The notes beneath the pieces are model-generated. The model was not told the origin of the DNA, made no database searches, and was given only the letters and a program-made list of their open reading frames with translations. 28,160 bases of DNA from positions 1 through 28,160 of the forward strand of contig CAJJTG010000029.1 in the NCBI GenBank assembly GCA_905194675.1. The letters are read 5' to 3'. Made by a program: the position numbers and the translations under genes. Positions 7,264 through 15,371 of this stretch are shown in pieces (position 1 is the stretch's first letter; each line of letters starts with the position of its first letter). This DNA comes from an uncultured Collinsella sp. (lineage in GTDB: Bacteria; Actinomycetota; Coriobacteriia; Coriobacteriales; Coriobacteriaceae).

Positions 7264-8277
7264 TTATTCGATTCGGGCGCTCAACCAGTACTCTCCATTC
7301 GAGGCTGCGATTGCGTACGTAATTCCATTTTTGACGATTGGTTCATCTACGCAAGCAGCGCCGACTTGCTTGGCATCTGAAAACGAAAGTGTTGGATCAA
7401 TCGCTTGTATGGTTGCTAATGCCGTTGCCGCGGCATAGTCTGAACTTTCGAAATACATGACTATATTCTTAAAGCAGTTTTCGGATCCAAGATAGCTAAA
7501 TAGGATTTGGTTGCACGAGTCCGAAAAGAAACCTCCCACGCCTGCAAGCTTTGAGCCGTTTTTAATCTGGAGCTCGAGTCGTGTGCCGGTGTCGTCTAGT
7601 TCATAATCCGCTTTCATGCTGCTGCAATTAGGCAGATCGGAGAATTCTTCGTTAAGTCGCTCAATAAAGTCTTTAGGGGAAATAGAAAACATTCCGTCGC
7701 CAAGAAAAGACGTGATTTCTTTTTCGTTACGGGTGTCAACGACCTCTCCGCATCTCCCGCATTCTCGTATTTCCTTCGAGGTGGCGTCTACGTAGTCGAT
7801 TTCGGTAGTCCACGAACCTGGCTGATGCCCAAGGGGCTTCCCTTCGGTTTTGCCACAACGTTGACAGGTTTTCGGAGCCGTGCATGTTGCTTCTTCCCAT
7901 TCGTGCCCGAGCGGTTTCCCCTCGGTTTTGCCGCAACTATTACATGTTCGAGGGCTTGTACAGGTTGCATTGGTCCATAGCTTGTGCGTGCAAAACAATT
8001 GGGGAAACAGCATAGGCAAACAGAAGACGACAGCAACTACTGCAGCAGCTGCGATGGCCGCGCGTTTTTTACCACCGACTTTATGAATGGCTTTCGTTAT
8101 AAGTGAGTCGTTCTCTTCTTTTTCGCAAACGACGCCATCTTCATTTGATGGTCGATCTTCAGGAGAAGGAGTGTCGTCAGCGCCATCAGCAAACTGCTTC
8201 CCTTCATTATTCGGCTTCTGTTCGTCAGATGCGCTGCGCATTTGCTCATCGTTGGGTTCTTTCATCTCGTTATCCAT
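7264..8277 (-). CDS. Membrane-anchored protein with CxxC repeats, function unknown
   Basis: 337 residues with a clear layout: a highly charged N-terminal tail (1-68), one hydrophobic helix (about 73-95), then two tandem copies of a cysteine repeat (about 101-127 and 128-152) with the shared core CGKTEGKPLGH, and a third CxxC (Cys173, Cys176). The last 150 residues form a separate domain with no family recognised. Positive residues KVGGKKR just before the helix suggest the N terminus is inside and the cysteine repeats are outside. Similar ATCT-P-TC-x-x-CGKTEG repeats occur on surface proteins of gut Firmicutes. ATG 8277 has GAGGAG 9 bases before it. The gene is divergent from a small HTH regulator that shares its control region. 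Confidence 0.6.
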   Translation of the reverse strand: MDNEMKEPNDEQMRSASDEQKPNNEGKQFADGADDTPSPEDRPSNEDGVVCEKEENDSLITKAIHKVGGKKRAAIAAAAVVAVVFCLPMLFPQLFCTHKLWTNATCTSPRTCNSCGKTEGKPLGHEWEEATCTAPKTCQRCGKTEGKPLGHQPGSWTTEIDYVDATSKEIRECGRCGEVVDTRNEKEITSFLGDGMFSISPKDFIERLNEEFSDLPNCSSMKADYELDDTGTRLELQIKNGSKLAGVGGFFSDSCNQILFSYLGSENCFKNIVMYFESSDYAAATALATIQAIDPTLSFSDAKQVGAACVDEPIVKNGITYAIAASNGEYWLSARIE

Positions 8278-8352
8278 GTTTATCGAGTCTCCTCTCTCGC
8301 TTAAATATGCGATGCAAACAATTGCGGTAAGTGAAACAGCTGGTGACACAAC

Positions 8353-8373
8353 TATATCCCAGTTTGGGATATA
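8353..8373. promoter_or_regulatory. Palindromic operator between divergent genes
   Basis: TATATCCCA (8353-8361) and TGGGATATA (8365-8373) are perfect complements around GTT. The left half could serve as a -10 box (TATATC) for the small HTH gene, so binding would block it. This fits autorepression by the adjacent regulator. Confidence 0.65.
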
Positions 8374-8399
8374 TCAAAATGGAATATAGCGTAAGCGGC

Positions 8400-8642
8400 A
8401 TGAACGTTGATGCTAATAGGACATGCGGAAAATGCCTCTCCCAAATTCGTCGGGAGCAAGGTATCACTCAGGTTGAACTCGCAAGGAAACTGAGGGTACC
8501 TCAGTCCTTCATCTCGAAAGTCGAGACCGGAGAGCGCAGTCTTAGGGTTTATGAGCAGTTCGCCTATGCGGAAGCGCTTGGAATTACCGTCGGAGTTCTT
8601 GTGCAAAGACTTGAGGAGGATTTGAGTGGCGGAGATAAATAG
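8400..8642 (+). CDS. Small XRE-family HTH transcriptional regulator
   Basis: An 80-residue protein that is almost all one helix-turn-helix domain: LSQIRREQGITQVELARKL (13-31), VPQSFISKVETGERSLRVYE (33-52) and a closing helix to about 65, the standard five-helix Cro/C1 pattern. It would bind DNA as a dimer. The palindrome 27 bp upstream is the obvious target. The start is not certain: ATG 8400 gives a compact domain but has no good ribosome site, while ATG 8379 would add seven residues and lies about 14 bases after the expected transcript start, so near-leaderless translation is possible. It likely controls itself and the divergent membrane protein gene. Confidence 0.75.
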   Translation: MNVDANRTCGKCLSQIRREQGITQVELARKLRVPQSFISKVETGERSLRVYEQFAYAEALGITVGVLVQRLEEDLSGGDK

Positions 8643-8762
8643 ATTGCGCCGCGCATCGGTCGGTAATTAAATCAGTGCTAGGGGGCTAACAAAGATGTCA
8701 TGGGTTAACCTCCAACAGCAAGAGTATAAATATCAGCCCGGCGCCCCTTCAAAGCGTGGGTT

Positions 8763-8948
8763 CCTGTAGACATCGCAAGCAACGTTGTCGTAGGGCACCC
8801 AGGGGCATCCCCTTAAAAACATTCCGCAGCACGAGGCCCGCTTATCCGCAGCTCCGAAGGAGCAGGATAAGCGGGCCTCAAGTGCGAGGACGTTTTTAAG
8901 GGGATGCCCCTGGGTGGCCCGGATAGACCGATCGGCGATGTCTACAGG
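8763..8948. repeat. Large nested palindrome at the 3' end of thrB
   Basis: Four concentric inverted repeats share one centre: 14 bp (8763-8776 with 8935-8948), 25 bp (8796-8820 with 8892-8916), 15 bp (8833-8847 with 8865-8879) and 5 bp (GCTCC/GGAGC around 8851-8863), all perfect. The 186-bp structure would fold as one long bulged hairpin in DNA or RNA. The right outer arm contains the thrB stop codon (8942-8944). Between 8643 and 8763 nothing else convincing is seen. Confidence 0.75.
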
Positions 8949-9823
8949 TACTCGATTTGAGCGCCCTCGGTGTCGCACGTCAGAATGTGCGTGTCGCATT
9001 TGGGGAACTGCTCGCGCAGCTTGACCTGCAGGAACTTTGCCACGATGGTGTCGTCGGTTACGGCCATGAGGGTCGAGCCCGAACCACTGATCCAGATGGT
9101 CTTGGCGCCGCCGTTAAGGCAGGTGTCGCGCACAGCGTTGTAGTCGGGAATCAGGCGGCGACGATAGGGCTCCTGGATGCGGTCGTCATTAGCGGCGGCA
9201 ATCAGGTCCAGGTCACCAGTCTCCAAACCGCGCGTCATGCCGGCGATGCGGCCCATTTGCCATACGGCGGTGGAGAGTGGAATCTCCTGCGGCACAACCT
9301 TGCGCGCCTCGCTCGTATGCACCTCGTAGGGTGGAATCACGGTAATAAAACGCAAGCGATCGCTCACCTCGTAGCGCAGGCACTGGGGGAGCGAATCGGT
9401 CGGCGTAAAGGAGCAAACGGCACCGCCCAGGATGGCAGGGGCGACGTTATCGGGATGGCCCTCGACCTCGGTGGCAATGCGGACGAGCTCGGCACGGTCG
9501 ACGGTGTGGCCCGTCAGCGCGGCGGCCGCCATGATGCCAGCGACGACGCAGGTGGAGCTGGAACCCAGGCCGCGAGCGACGGGCACGTCGGTCTGGATGT
9601 CGATGGCAACGGGGAAGGCCTGCTCGCCCCAGGCGGCCAGAGCATCGACAAAGCTCACGTAGACTAGGTTGTTCTCGTTTTGGAACTCCTCGGGGCAACC
9701 CGTGATGGTGAGCTTGTCCTCGCGCTCGAAGGTAAAGTGCGAGTAAAGGCTGACAGCCATGCCGAGGGTGTCGTAGCCGATGCCCAAGTTGGCGCTTGTT
9801 GCTGGGACGGTGATCTTGATCAT
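8942..9823 (-). CDS. thrB: Homoserine kinase (GHMP family)
   Basis: Phosphorylates L-homoserine to O-phosphohomoserine with ATP, the step before threonine synthase. MIKITVPATSANLGIGYDTL at the N terminus is the family signature, and PVARGLGSSST (81-91) is the GHMP phosphate-binding loop. GHPDNVAPAILGG, the conserved second block, follows around residues 127-139. Length 293 is normal. The start is fixed by AGGAGG 6 bases upstream (minus strand). It lies downstream of thrC on the same strand, separated by 203 bp containing a hairpin and a palindrome, so the two may share a transcript with an internal control point. Confidence 0.95.
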   Translation of the reverse strand: MIKITVPATSANLGIGYDTLGMAVSLYSHFTFEREDKLTITGCPEEFQNENNLVYVSFVDALAAWGEQAFPVAIDIQTDVPVARGLGSSSTCVVAGIMAAAALTGHTVDRAELVRIATEVEGHPDNVAPAILGGAVCSFTPTDSLPQCLRYEVSDRLRFITVIPPYEVHTSEARKVVPQEIPLSTAVWQMGRIAGMTRGLETGDLDLIAAANDDRIQEPYRRRLIPDYNAVRDTCLNGGAKTIWISGSGSTLMAVTDDTIVAKFLQVKLREQFPKCDTHILTCDTEGAQIEYL

Positions 9824-9836
9824 GTGAGTCCTCCTG

Positions 9837-9948
9837 GCGTGCCTGGCTATTTAGTTCGCTGCTCGGGCAGTCCTGCGCAAGACGGAAAGCACATTAAGTG
9901 CTTTCCTTTGCGTGCGGAACTCGCGACGAACTAAACAGCCAGGCACGC
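9837..9948. repeat. Nested palindrome between thrC and thrB
   Basis: The outer arms 9837-9858 and 9927-9948 match over 21 of 22 positions. The inner arms GGAAAGCAC (9884-9892) and GTGCTTTCC (9898-9906) are perfect around ATTAA. The middle segments pair only partly. In the minus-strand transcript the structure ends directly before the thrB ribosome site. Confidence 0.7.
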
Positions 9949-9994
9949 TGTGCGCGTTCGTCATCATCCCGGGGGTTATCTGATGAAAGAAGGT

Positions 9995-10014
9995 GCGCCG
10001 GCTTTCGCCGGCGC
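9995..10014 (-). terminator. GC-rich hairpin after thrC
   Basis: GCGCCGGC (9995-10002) pairs perfectly with GCCGGCGC (10007-10014) around a TTTC loop, 13 bases after the thrC stop. The downstream sequence on the minus strand (ACCTTCTTTC) is only moderately T-rich, so it may slow or partly terminate transcription, or protect the mRNA end. Confidence 0.5.
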
Positions 10015-10026
10015 TTAATGAGGGGT

Positions 10027-11544
10027 TTAGTTGGTAGCCATCTTTTTTGCTGCGGACTCGACGTAGCTGGCCATCTCATCGACGTCGCAGACGTCTTCGA
10101 AACGGACGGGTTTGGATTCGAGTTCGGCGAGCTGGGTCGGGGCGACCGTGTTGGTGGCCTGCTCGAGCACACGCATAGCCTCAAAATCATCCTCGGGAAC
10201 GTCGAGGCCCAAGGCGTCGCAGCAGGCGCGCGGGAACTTGTAGGGGCTGGCGGTCGAAAGCAACACGCGGGCCTTGGTGCCCTCGGCGGGAGCGACCTGC
10301 TCAAAGACGTGATAGCCGCAGGCGGTGTGCGGGTCGATTACGTAGTCGTTCGCATCCCAGCAGCTCTTGATGGCGGCGCGAACCTCGTTCTCGCTGGCCC
10401 AGCCGCAGCCAAAGACGCCCTGAATCTTGGCCAGCAGCTCGGCGGGCACCTCGTAGCGGCCGGTCTGGGCAAGCTGCTCCATAAGGCCGGCAACGAGCTC
10501 GCAGCCGCCGTCGGACAGGAAGTACAGCATGCGCTCCAGGTTGGAGCTGATGAGGATGTCCATCGACGGCGAGATGGTCGTGAAGAACGGACGGTTGCGG
10601 TCGTAGACGCCGGTGGTCAGGAAGTCGGCAAGCACGTTGTTCTTGTCGCTCGCGACGATGAGCTTGGCGACGGGCAGACCCATGCGCTTGGCATAGTAGC
10701 CGGCCAGGATATCGCCAAAGTTGCCGGTCGGTACGCAGAACTCAACGGCGTCGCCTGCCTCGATGGCGCCGGCGCGCAGCAGCTGTGCATAGGCGGCAAA
10801 GTAGTAGACGACCTGCGGCACCAGGCGGCCGACGTTGATGGAGTTGGCGCTCGAAAGCACCGTGCCGGCGGCCTCCAGGCGCTTGGCAAGCTCTTTATCG
10901 GCAAAGATGCGCTTGACGGCACTCTGGGCGTCGTCAAAGTTGCCGCGGATGCCGCAGACGGCGACGTTATCGCCCTCCTGTGTGGACATCTGCAGGTTCT
11001 GGACGCGGCTGACCTTGCCCTCGGGATAAAAGACGGTGATGCCCGTGCCCGGGGCGTCGGCAAAGCCGGCGAGTGCGGCCTTGCCGGTGTCGCCCGACGT
11101 GGCGGTGACGATCATGATGCGCTCGGCGCCGCCGTCCTTGGCAGAGGTGCGGGCCATCAGACGGGGGAGCATCTGCAGGGCGACGTCCTTAAAGGCGCTC
11201 GTGGGGCCGCCAAAGAGCTCCATCACATAGGTTTGCGGGGCGTCGGCGCCCGGTGCGGCGTCGAGTTTGACGAGCGGCGTAACCTCTTCGCTCACGAACG
11301 TGCCGCGGTATGCCTCGTCGACACACGCCGAAATTTCTTCGGCTGTGTAATCATTCAGTAACATTCCCAACACATCTTGAGCGATTTCAAAGTACGATTT
11401 ATCTGCAAGCGAGCTGATATCGACCTGCTGGGTGCCGAGCTCGTCTGAGACAAACAAACCCCCGTCGGGAGCGATGCCGGTACGGATTGCCACCTTACTT
11501 GAGCACGATAAAGTGCGTCCTCGTGTACTATGATAAGTTCCCAT
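10027..11544 (-). CDS. thrC: Threonine synthase (PLP-dependent)
   Basis: Converts O-phosphohomoserine to threonine. The PLP lysine is in GGPTSAFKDVALQ (Lys119), the phosphate-binding loop is TATSGDTGKAA, and the N-terminal block (STRG, then GIAPDGGLFV) is typical of the bacterial ThrC subfamily. Length 505. The frame is open 15 residues further upstream, but ATG 11544 has GAGGAG 9 bases before it and begins the conserved MGTYHSTRG. It is divergent from lysC across a 104-bp gap, so both could be controlled from one region. Confidence 0.95.
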   Translation of the reverse strand: MGTYHSTRGRTLSCSSKVAIRTGIAPDGGLFVSDELGTQQVDISSLADKSYFEIAQDVLGMLLNDYTAEEISACVDEAYRGTFVSEEVTPLVKLDAAPGADAPQTYVMELFGGPTSAFKDVALQMLPRLMARTSAKDGGAERIMIVTATSGDTGKAALAGFADAPGTGITVFYPEGKVSRVQNLQMSTQEGDNVAVCGIRGNFDDAQSAVKRIFADKELAKRLEAAGTVLSSANSINVGRLVPQVVYYFAAYAQLLRAGAIEAGDAVEFCVPTGNFGDILAGYYAKRMGLPVAKLIVASDKNNVLADFLTTGVYDRNRPFFTTISPSMDILISSNLERMLYFLSDGGCELVAGLMEQLAQTGRYEVPAELLAKIQGVFGCGWASENEVRAAIKSCWDANDYVIDPHTACGYHVFEQVAPAEGTKARVLLSTASPYKFPRACCDALGLDVPEDDFEAMRVLEQATNTVAPTQLAELESKPVRFEDVCDVDEMASYVESAAKKMATN

Positions 11545-11648
11545 ATAACACTGCTCCTCGGATGCCTTAGTCCCAATCGGTGAAACCATGGTATCAGAGC
11601 GCGCAAAATAGGTTCGCAGAGGCTTTTTAGAAAGGTAACCTCCAGCCC

Positions 11649-13037
11649 ATGATTAAGATTGCCAAGTTTGGCGGCTCGTCGGTCGCCGACGCCGAACACT
11701 TTAAGAAGATCAAGGCCATCGTCGATGCCGATCCGGCCCGCCGTTTTGTGGTGGTTTCTGCCTGCGGTCGCCGTTTTAAGGGCGACACCAAGGTGACTGA
11801 CCTGCTCTACCTGGTTAACGCGCACGTTAAGTACCACGTGTCGTGTGAGGAGCTGCTCGAGGACATTGGCCAGCGCTATTTTGATATCGCTGACGAGCTG
11901 GAGCTCACCTATCCCATTCGTGAGGAGTTTGCAGCCTTTGCTGAGCGCGCCCGCTCCGGTGGCTACTCCACCGAGGAACTCGTGAGCCGCGGCGAGTACT
12001 TTACCGCCCGTCTGATGGCCGAGTACCTGGGCCTGCCGTTCCTGGATGCCGCGACGGTCGTGGCGTTCCATCATGACGGTACGCTCAGCATGAACCGCAC
12101 CGCCGAGCTGGTGCAGGAGTACGGCCAGCAGGGTGGCTTTGTCATGCCCGGTTTCTACGGCGCGACGCGTGAGGGCCAGATCAAACTGCTCGACCGCGGC
12201 GGCGGCGATATCTCGGGCTCGATCCTGGCCAAGTGCCTGGGCGCCGACCTGTACGAGAACTGGACCGACGTCTCGGGCTTCTATTCCGCCGACCCGCGCA
12301 TTGTGCCCGAGGCTCAGCCCATCGCCCGCGTTACCTACGAGGAGCTGCGCGAGCTTTCGTACATGGGTGCAAGCGTCCTGCACGAGGAGGCCGTGTTCCC
12401 CGTGCGCGAGGCGGGTATTCCGCTGGTCATCAAGAACACCAATGCGCCGCAGGACCCTGGAACGATCATTAGCGAGACGGCTGACGAGGGCGAGGCCGAG
12501 CCCATTATTACCGGCGTGACCGGCAAACGCGGTTTTGTCGCCATCAACGTCGCCCGCGACCGCACCAAGCCCCGTGTCGGCTTTATGCGCCGTGCGCTTT
12601 CGGTCTTCGAACGCTATGACGTTTCCGTCGAGCACATGCCCACTGGTGTCGACCGCTTTGGCGCCGTGGTGCAGGAGCAGGATGTGCACGATTCGCTGTA
12701 CTCGCTTGTGGGCGACATCCAGCAGGAGGTCGAGCCGCTCGAGATCGAGGTTGTCGAGGGCCTGGCGCTCATCGCGACCGTCGGTCGTAACCTGCGCGGT
12801 CGTGCAGGTATCTCGGGCCATCTGTTTGGCATGCTCGGCCAGGCCGGCGTGAGCGTGCGCATGATTTCGCAGAGCTGTGACGAGATCAACATCATTATCG
12901 GTGTCGAGGAGAAGGACTTCGACCTGGCGATCCAGACCATTTACCGTGCCTTCTCCGACGAAAACGGCATTGTGAAGGTCTCCGATCTGGAGGCTCCTGC
13001 GCCGGTCGATCCCGCCCTGGCCGCGCTCCACAAGTAG
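11649..13037 (+). CDS. lysC: Aspartate kinase with two C-terminal ACT domains
   Basis: Phosphorylates aspartate, the entry step to lysine, threonine and methionine. KFGGSSVADAEHF (6-18) is the ATP-site signature, SRGEYFTARLMAEYL the substrate block and LDRGGGDISGS the second nucleotide block. From about residue 300 two ACT domains follow (FERYDVSVEHMPTGVDRFG; GRAGISGHLFGMLGQAGVSV with MISQSCDEINI), where end-product amino acids inhibit. Length 462, longer than the 410-residue Corynebacterium type. The best ribosome site, AAAGG, is about 15 bases before the ATG, rather far. Together with asd downstream it forms the first two steps of the pathway. Confidence 0.95.
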   Translation: MIKIAKFGGSSVADAEHFKKIKAIVDADPARRFVVVSACGRRFKGDTKVTDLLYLVNAHVKYHVSCEELLEDIGQRYFDIADELELTYPIREEFAAFAERARSGGYSTEELVSRGEYFTARLMAEYLGLPFLDAATVVAFHHDGTLSMNRTAELVQEYGQQGGFVMPGFYGATREGQIKLLDRGGGDISGSILAKCLGADLYENWTDVSGFYSADPRIVPEAQPIARVTYEELRELSYMGASVLHEEAVFPVREAGIPLVIKNTNAPQDPGTIISETADEGEAEPIITGVTGKRGFVAINVARDRTKPRVGFMRRALSVFERYDVSVEHMPTGVDRFGAVVQEQDVHDSLYSLVGDIQQEVEPLEIEVVEGLALIATVGRNLRGRAGISGHLFGMLGQAGVSVRMISQSCDEINIIIGVEEKDFDLAIQTIYRAFSDENGIVKVSDLEAPAPVDPALAALHK

Positions 13038-13112
13038 CTGCTATCCCAGTAGATTTTTGGGACTTGCCTCAAAAACTACGGCGGGGCGTTTCGTTTCGGT
13101 TTCGTTTCGACG

Positions 13113-13140
13113 GGGCGGGTTTCGTGCCCGCCCTGTTCTT
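13113..13140 (+). terminator. Possible terminator between lysC and asd
   Basis: GGGCGGG (13113-13119) pairs with CCCGCCC (13127-13133) around a 7-base loop, followed by TGTTCTTG. The weak T run suggests incomplete termination, which would let some lysC transcripts continue into asd. Just before it, at about 13087-13110, the TTTCG unit is repeated several times. Confidence 0.45.
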
Positions 13141-13210
13141 GTATACACTGGCAACAATAATCGGCCTGCTCGGCGTGCGGGCAAAAGCCACAGCCTTTAA
13201 AGGGGGAAGC

Positions 13211-14236
13211 ATGAAACAGTACACGGTTGCTATTTTGGGCGCGACGGGAGCCGTGGGCACCCAGATGCTCGAGTGCCTCAACGAGCAGGAGTTTCCGGTC
13301 GGCAAGCTCAAGCTGCTAGCGAGCGCGCGCTCTGCGGGCAAGACCGTCGAGTTCCGCGGCGAGCAGGTTGTGATTGAGGAGGCTTGCCCCGAGGCCTTTG
13401 AGGGCTGCGACATCGTGCTCGGCGCCGCCGGCGACGATATTGCGAAGGAGCTACTGCCCGAGGCCGTCAAGCGCGGCGCCGTCGTGGTCGACAACAGCCA
13501 CGCCTTCCGCATGGATCCCGAGGTGCCGCTGGTCGTACCCGAGATCAATGCTGACGACATCAAGTGGCATCACGGCCTTATCGCTAACCCCAACTGCGCG
13601 ACTATCATCGGCCTGGTTCCCACCTGGCCGCTGCACCAGCTTGCCGGCGTGAAGCGCATGATCGTGTCCACGTATCAGGCGGCTTCGGGTGCCGGCGCTC
13701 CCGGCATGGCCGAGCTTGAGGCTCAGCTGGCCGCCCTGGGCCGTGGCGAGGAGATTCCCGAGCCGTGCGCATTTGCCGCCCAGCTCGCGAGCAACCTGAT
13801 TCCGCAGATTGGCGGCGTCAAGGAGGAGGGCTTTACCTCCGAGGAGATGAAACTGCAGAACGAGGGCCGCAAAATCATGCATCTGCCCGAGCTGCGCGTG
13901 AATTGCACCTGCGTGCGCGTGCCGGTGCTGCGCTCGCACTCCGAGAGCATTACGCTCGAGTTTGAGCGCGATATTACGGTCGAGGAGGCCCGTGCTGCGC
14001 TGGCTGCCGCTCCCGGCGTCAAGCTGGTTGACGACATGAGTGCCGAGGATGCGCACGATCGCTTCCCCATGCCGATGGACACCTCCGACCAGGACCTGAT
14101 TTGGGTCGGTCGCGTACGCCGCGACATCTCGAACCCCGAGGCCGCACGTGGCATCACCTTCTGGTGCTGCGGCGACCAAATCCGTAAGGGCGCGGCAACC
14201 AACGCCGTCCAGATCGCTAAGCTGCTCTGCGAGTAG
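13211..14236 (+). CDS. asd: Aspartate-semialdehyde dehydrogenase
   Basis: Reduces aspartyl phosphate to aspartate semialdehyde with NADPH, the branch point to lysine and homoserine. GATGAVG (10-16) is the nucleotide-binding loop, and NPNCATIIG (127-135) holds the active-site Cys129. The substrate-binding arginine and catalytic histidine fall in the C-terminal blocks (LRVNCTCVRVPVLRSHSES). Length 341 is typical. The start is secure: AAAGGGGGAAGC directly precedes the ATG. It lies 173 bp after lysC on the same strand. Diaminopimelate-pathway genes are not in the window. Confidence 0.95.
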   Translation: MKQYTVAILGATGAVGTQMLECLNEQEFPVGKLKLLASARSAGKTVEFRGEQVVIEEACPEAFEGCDIVLGAAGDDIAKELLPEAVKRGAVVVDNSHAFRMDPEVPLVVPEINADDIKWHHGLIANPNCATIIGLVPTWPLHQLAGVKRMIVSTYQAASGAGAPGMAELEAQLAALGRGEEIPEPCAFAAQLASNLIPQIGGVKEEGFTSEEMKLQNEGRKIMHLPELRVNCTCVRVPVLRSHSESITLEFERDITVEEARAALAAAPGVKLVDDMSAEDAHDRFPMPMDTSDQDLIWVGRVRRDISNPEAARGITFWCCGDQIRKGAATNAVQIAKLLCE

Positions 14237-14310
14237 CGGTGGACCTGTCCGGCGGGGGCCTCGGCGCTTCGCGCCTGCTGCCTGGGGTGACTTTGGGCTT
14301 GGCGCGAATT

Positions 14311-14490
14311 GAGGTCTAATACTTTCCCGAGAAGTGAAGGACCTTATTTGGACCCCCGAAGCATTGGCATATTTTGACCGCTATTTCCTGCGGTTTTGCA
14401 GCGCGAATCCTGCGGTTTTGCGGTCTAAAGGTGTGGATGCTCCGGGACTTCGTTTTTACTCGTTCACTTCTCGGGAAAAGTATTAGAGCT
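14311..14490. mobile_element. MITE-like element with 28-bp terminal inverted repeats, no ORF
   Basis: The ends 14311-14338 and 14462-14490 are inverted copies differing by one substitution and one inserted base. The roughly 120-bp interior carries two direct copies of CCTGCGGTTTTGC (about 14391 and 14414) and no convincing coding frame. The arms are too far apart for a simple terminator. The element fills most of the 417-bp gap between asd and ogt; elsewhere in that gap only a short GGCGC/GCGCC hairpin near 14268 is seen. No clear target duplication is visible. Confidence 0.5.
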
Positions 14491-14653
14491 CAGCTGGCGG
14501 GGGTACCGCCCTGGCGTCGAAGCCCCGCGTCTTCTTCGCTTGATTGGGAAAAACAGCCTCGCTGAAGTAATTGCGAGCTCGCCCGGACGTATCTGCGGGG
14601 GTTGTCTGCACAATTCGCGGTATTATGTTGCGGAGTTTTGAAAGGAGCCGCTG

Positions 14654-15229
14654 GTGGTCACGACGACGTTTGCTTCGCCTTTGGGCGAAATCCTGCTTGC
14701 CGCTGATGGCCGCGGTCTGACGGGGCTTTGGTTTGAGGGGCAGGAGCACTTTGGCTCCACGCTTCTCCGTGAAGACTCCGAACATGTTGAAGGCGTCGAT
14801 GCGGTTTCCGGTACTGGTGGCATGTCGTCGGTGAGTCCGGCAAATGGTGCGGCCTCTTCGGTGCTTGAGCGTTCCTGGGCTTGGCTGAATGCTTATTTTG
14901 CAGGGCAGGAACCTCGGTTTACGCCGCCGTTGCATATGATCGGCACGGCGTTTCAGCGTGAGGTTTGGTTTGAGCTGCTTTCGATCCCGCGTGGCGAGGT
15001 CGCTACGTATGGCGAGATCGCCCAGCGTGTTGCGGCTCGACATCGTGTGCCGGGAAATGAAGCGCCCGTTGTATCTCCTCGCGCGGTGGGGGCTGCGGTC
15101 GCTCGCAACCCTATTTCGATTATCGTGCCGTGCCATCGCGTGGTCGCGGCCGACGGATCGCTCAACGGATACGCCGGTGGACTGGATCGCAAGGAGTGGC
15201 TGCTGCGCCTCGAGGGTGCCTATCTATAA
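14654..15229 (+). CDS. ogt: Methylated-DNA--protein-cysteine S-methyltransferase
   Basis: Repairs O6-alkylguanine by moving the alkyl group to its own cysteine. The active site PCHRVV (159-164; Cys160) is followed by DGSLNGYAGGLDRKEWLL, and FQREVWFELLSIPRGEVATYGEIA (100-123) is the DNA-binding helix region. The gene starts with GTG 14654, set by AAAGGAG (14641-14647) 6 bases upstream. At 191 residues it is longer than the usual 165-175, because of a Gly/Ser-rich insert at about 43-67 in the N-terminal domain and a short insert around 130-142 before the active site. It stands alone. Confidence 0.93.
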   Translation: MVTTTFASPLGEILLAADGRGLTGLWFEGQEHFGSTLLREDSEHVEGVDAVSGTGGMSSVSPANGAASSVLERSWAWLNAYFAGQEPRFTPPLHMIGTAFQREVWFELLSIPRGEVATYGEIAQRVAARHRVPGNEAPVVSPRAVGAAVARNPISIIVPCHRVVAADGSLNGYAGGLDRKEWLLRLEGAYL

Positions 15230-15244
15230 GCTGCAGGCGGCCGC

Positions 15245-15285
15245 AACGCCCATGCGGCAAGCGCGCTCGCTGTACGGGCGTTGTT
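15245..15285 (+). terminator. Possible terminator after ogt
   Basis: AACGCCC (15245-15251) pairs with GGGCGTT (15276-15282) with a possible inner AGCG/CGCT stem, followed by GTTT. It begins 16 bases after the ogt stop. The T run is weak. Confidence 0.4.
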
Positions 15286-15371
15286 TGCAGGGCGAGATGT
15301 GAAGCCGCCCGTTCCTTAAGTCCGACTAAGCTATAACCTTGCTTTTTTAAATATGCTCATCGACCTGCTAA

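Noticed and set aside
9898..11361. 487-codon plus-strand frame opposite thrC
   Set aside because: Antisense of a clear threonine synthase; composition is biased and no motif is present.
11355..13031. 558-codon minus-strand frame opposite lysC
   Set aside because: Antisense shadow of a gene with all aspartate kinase motifs; no recognisable domain or ribosome site.
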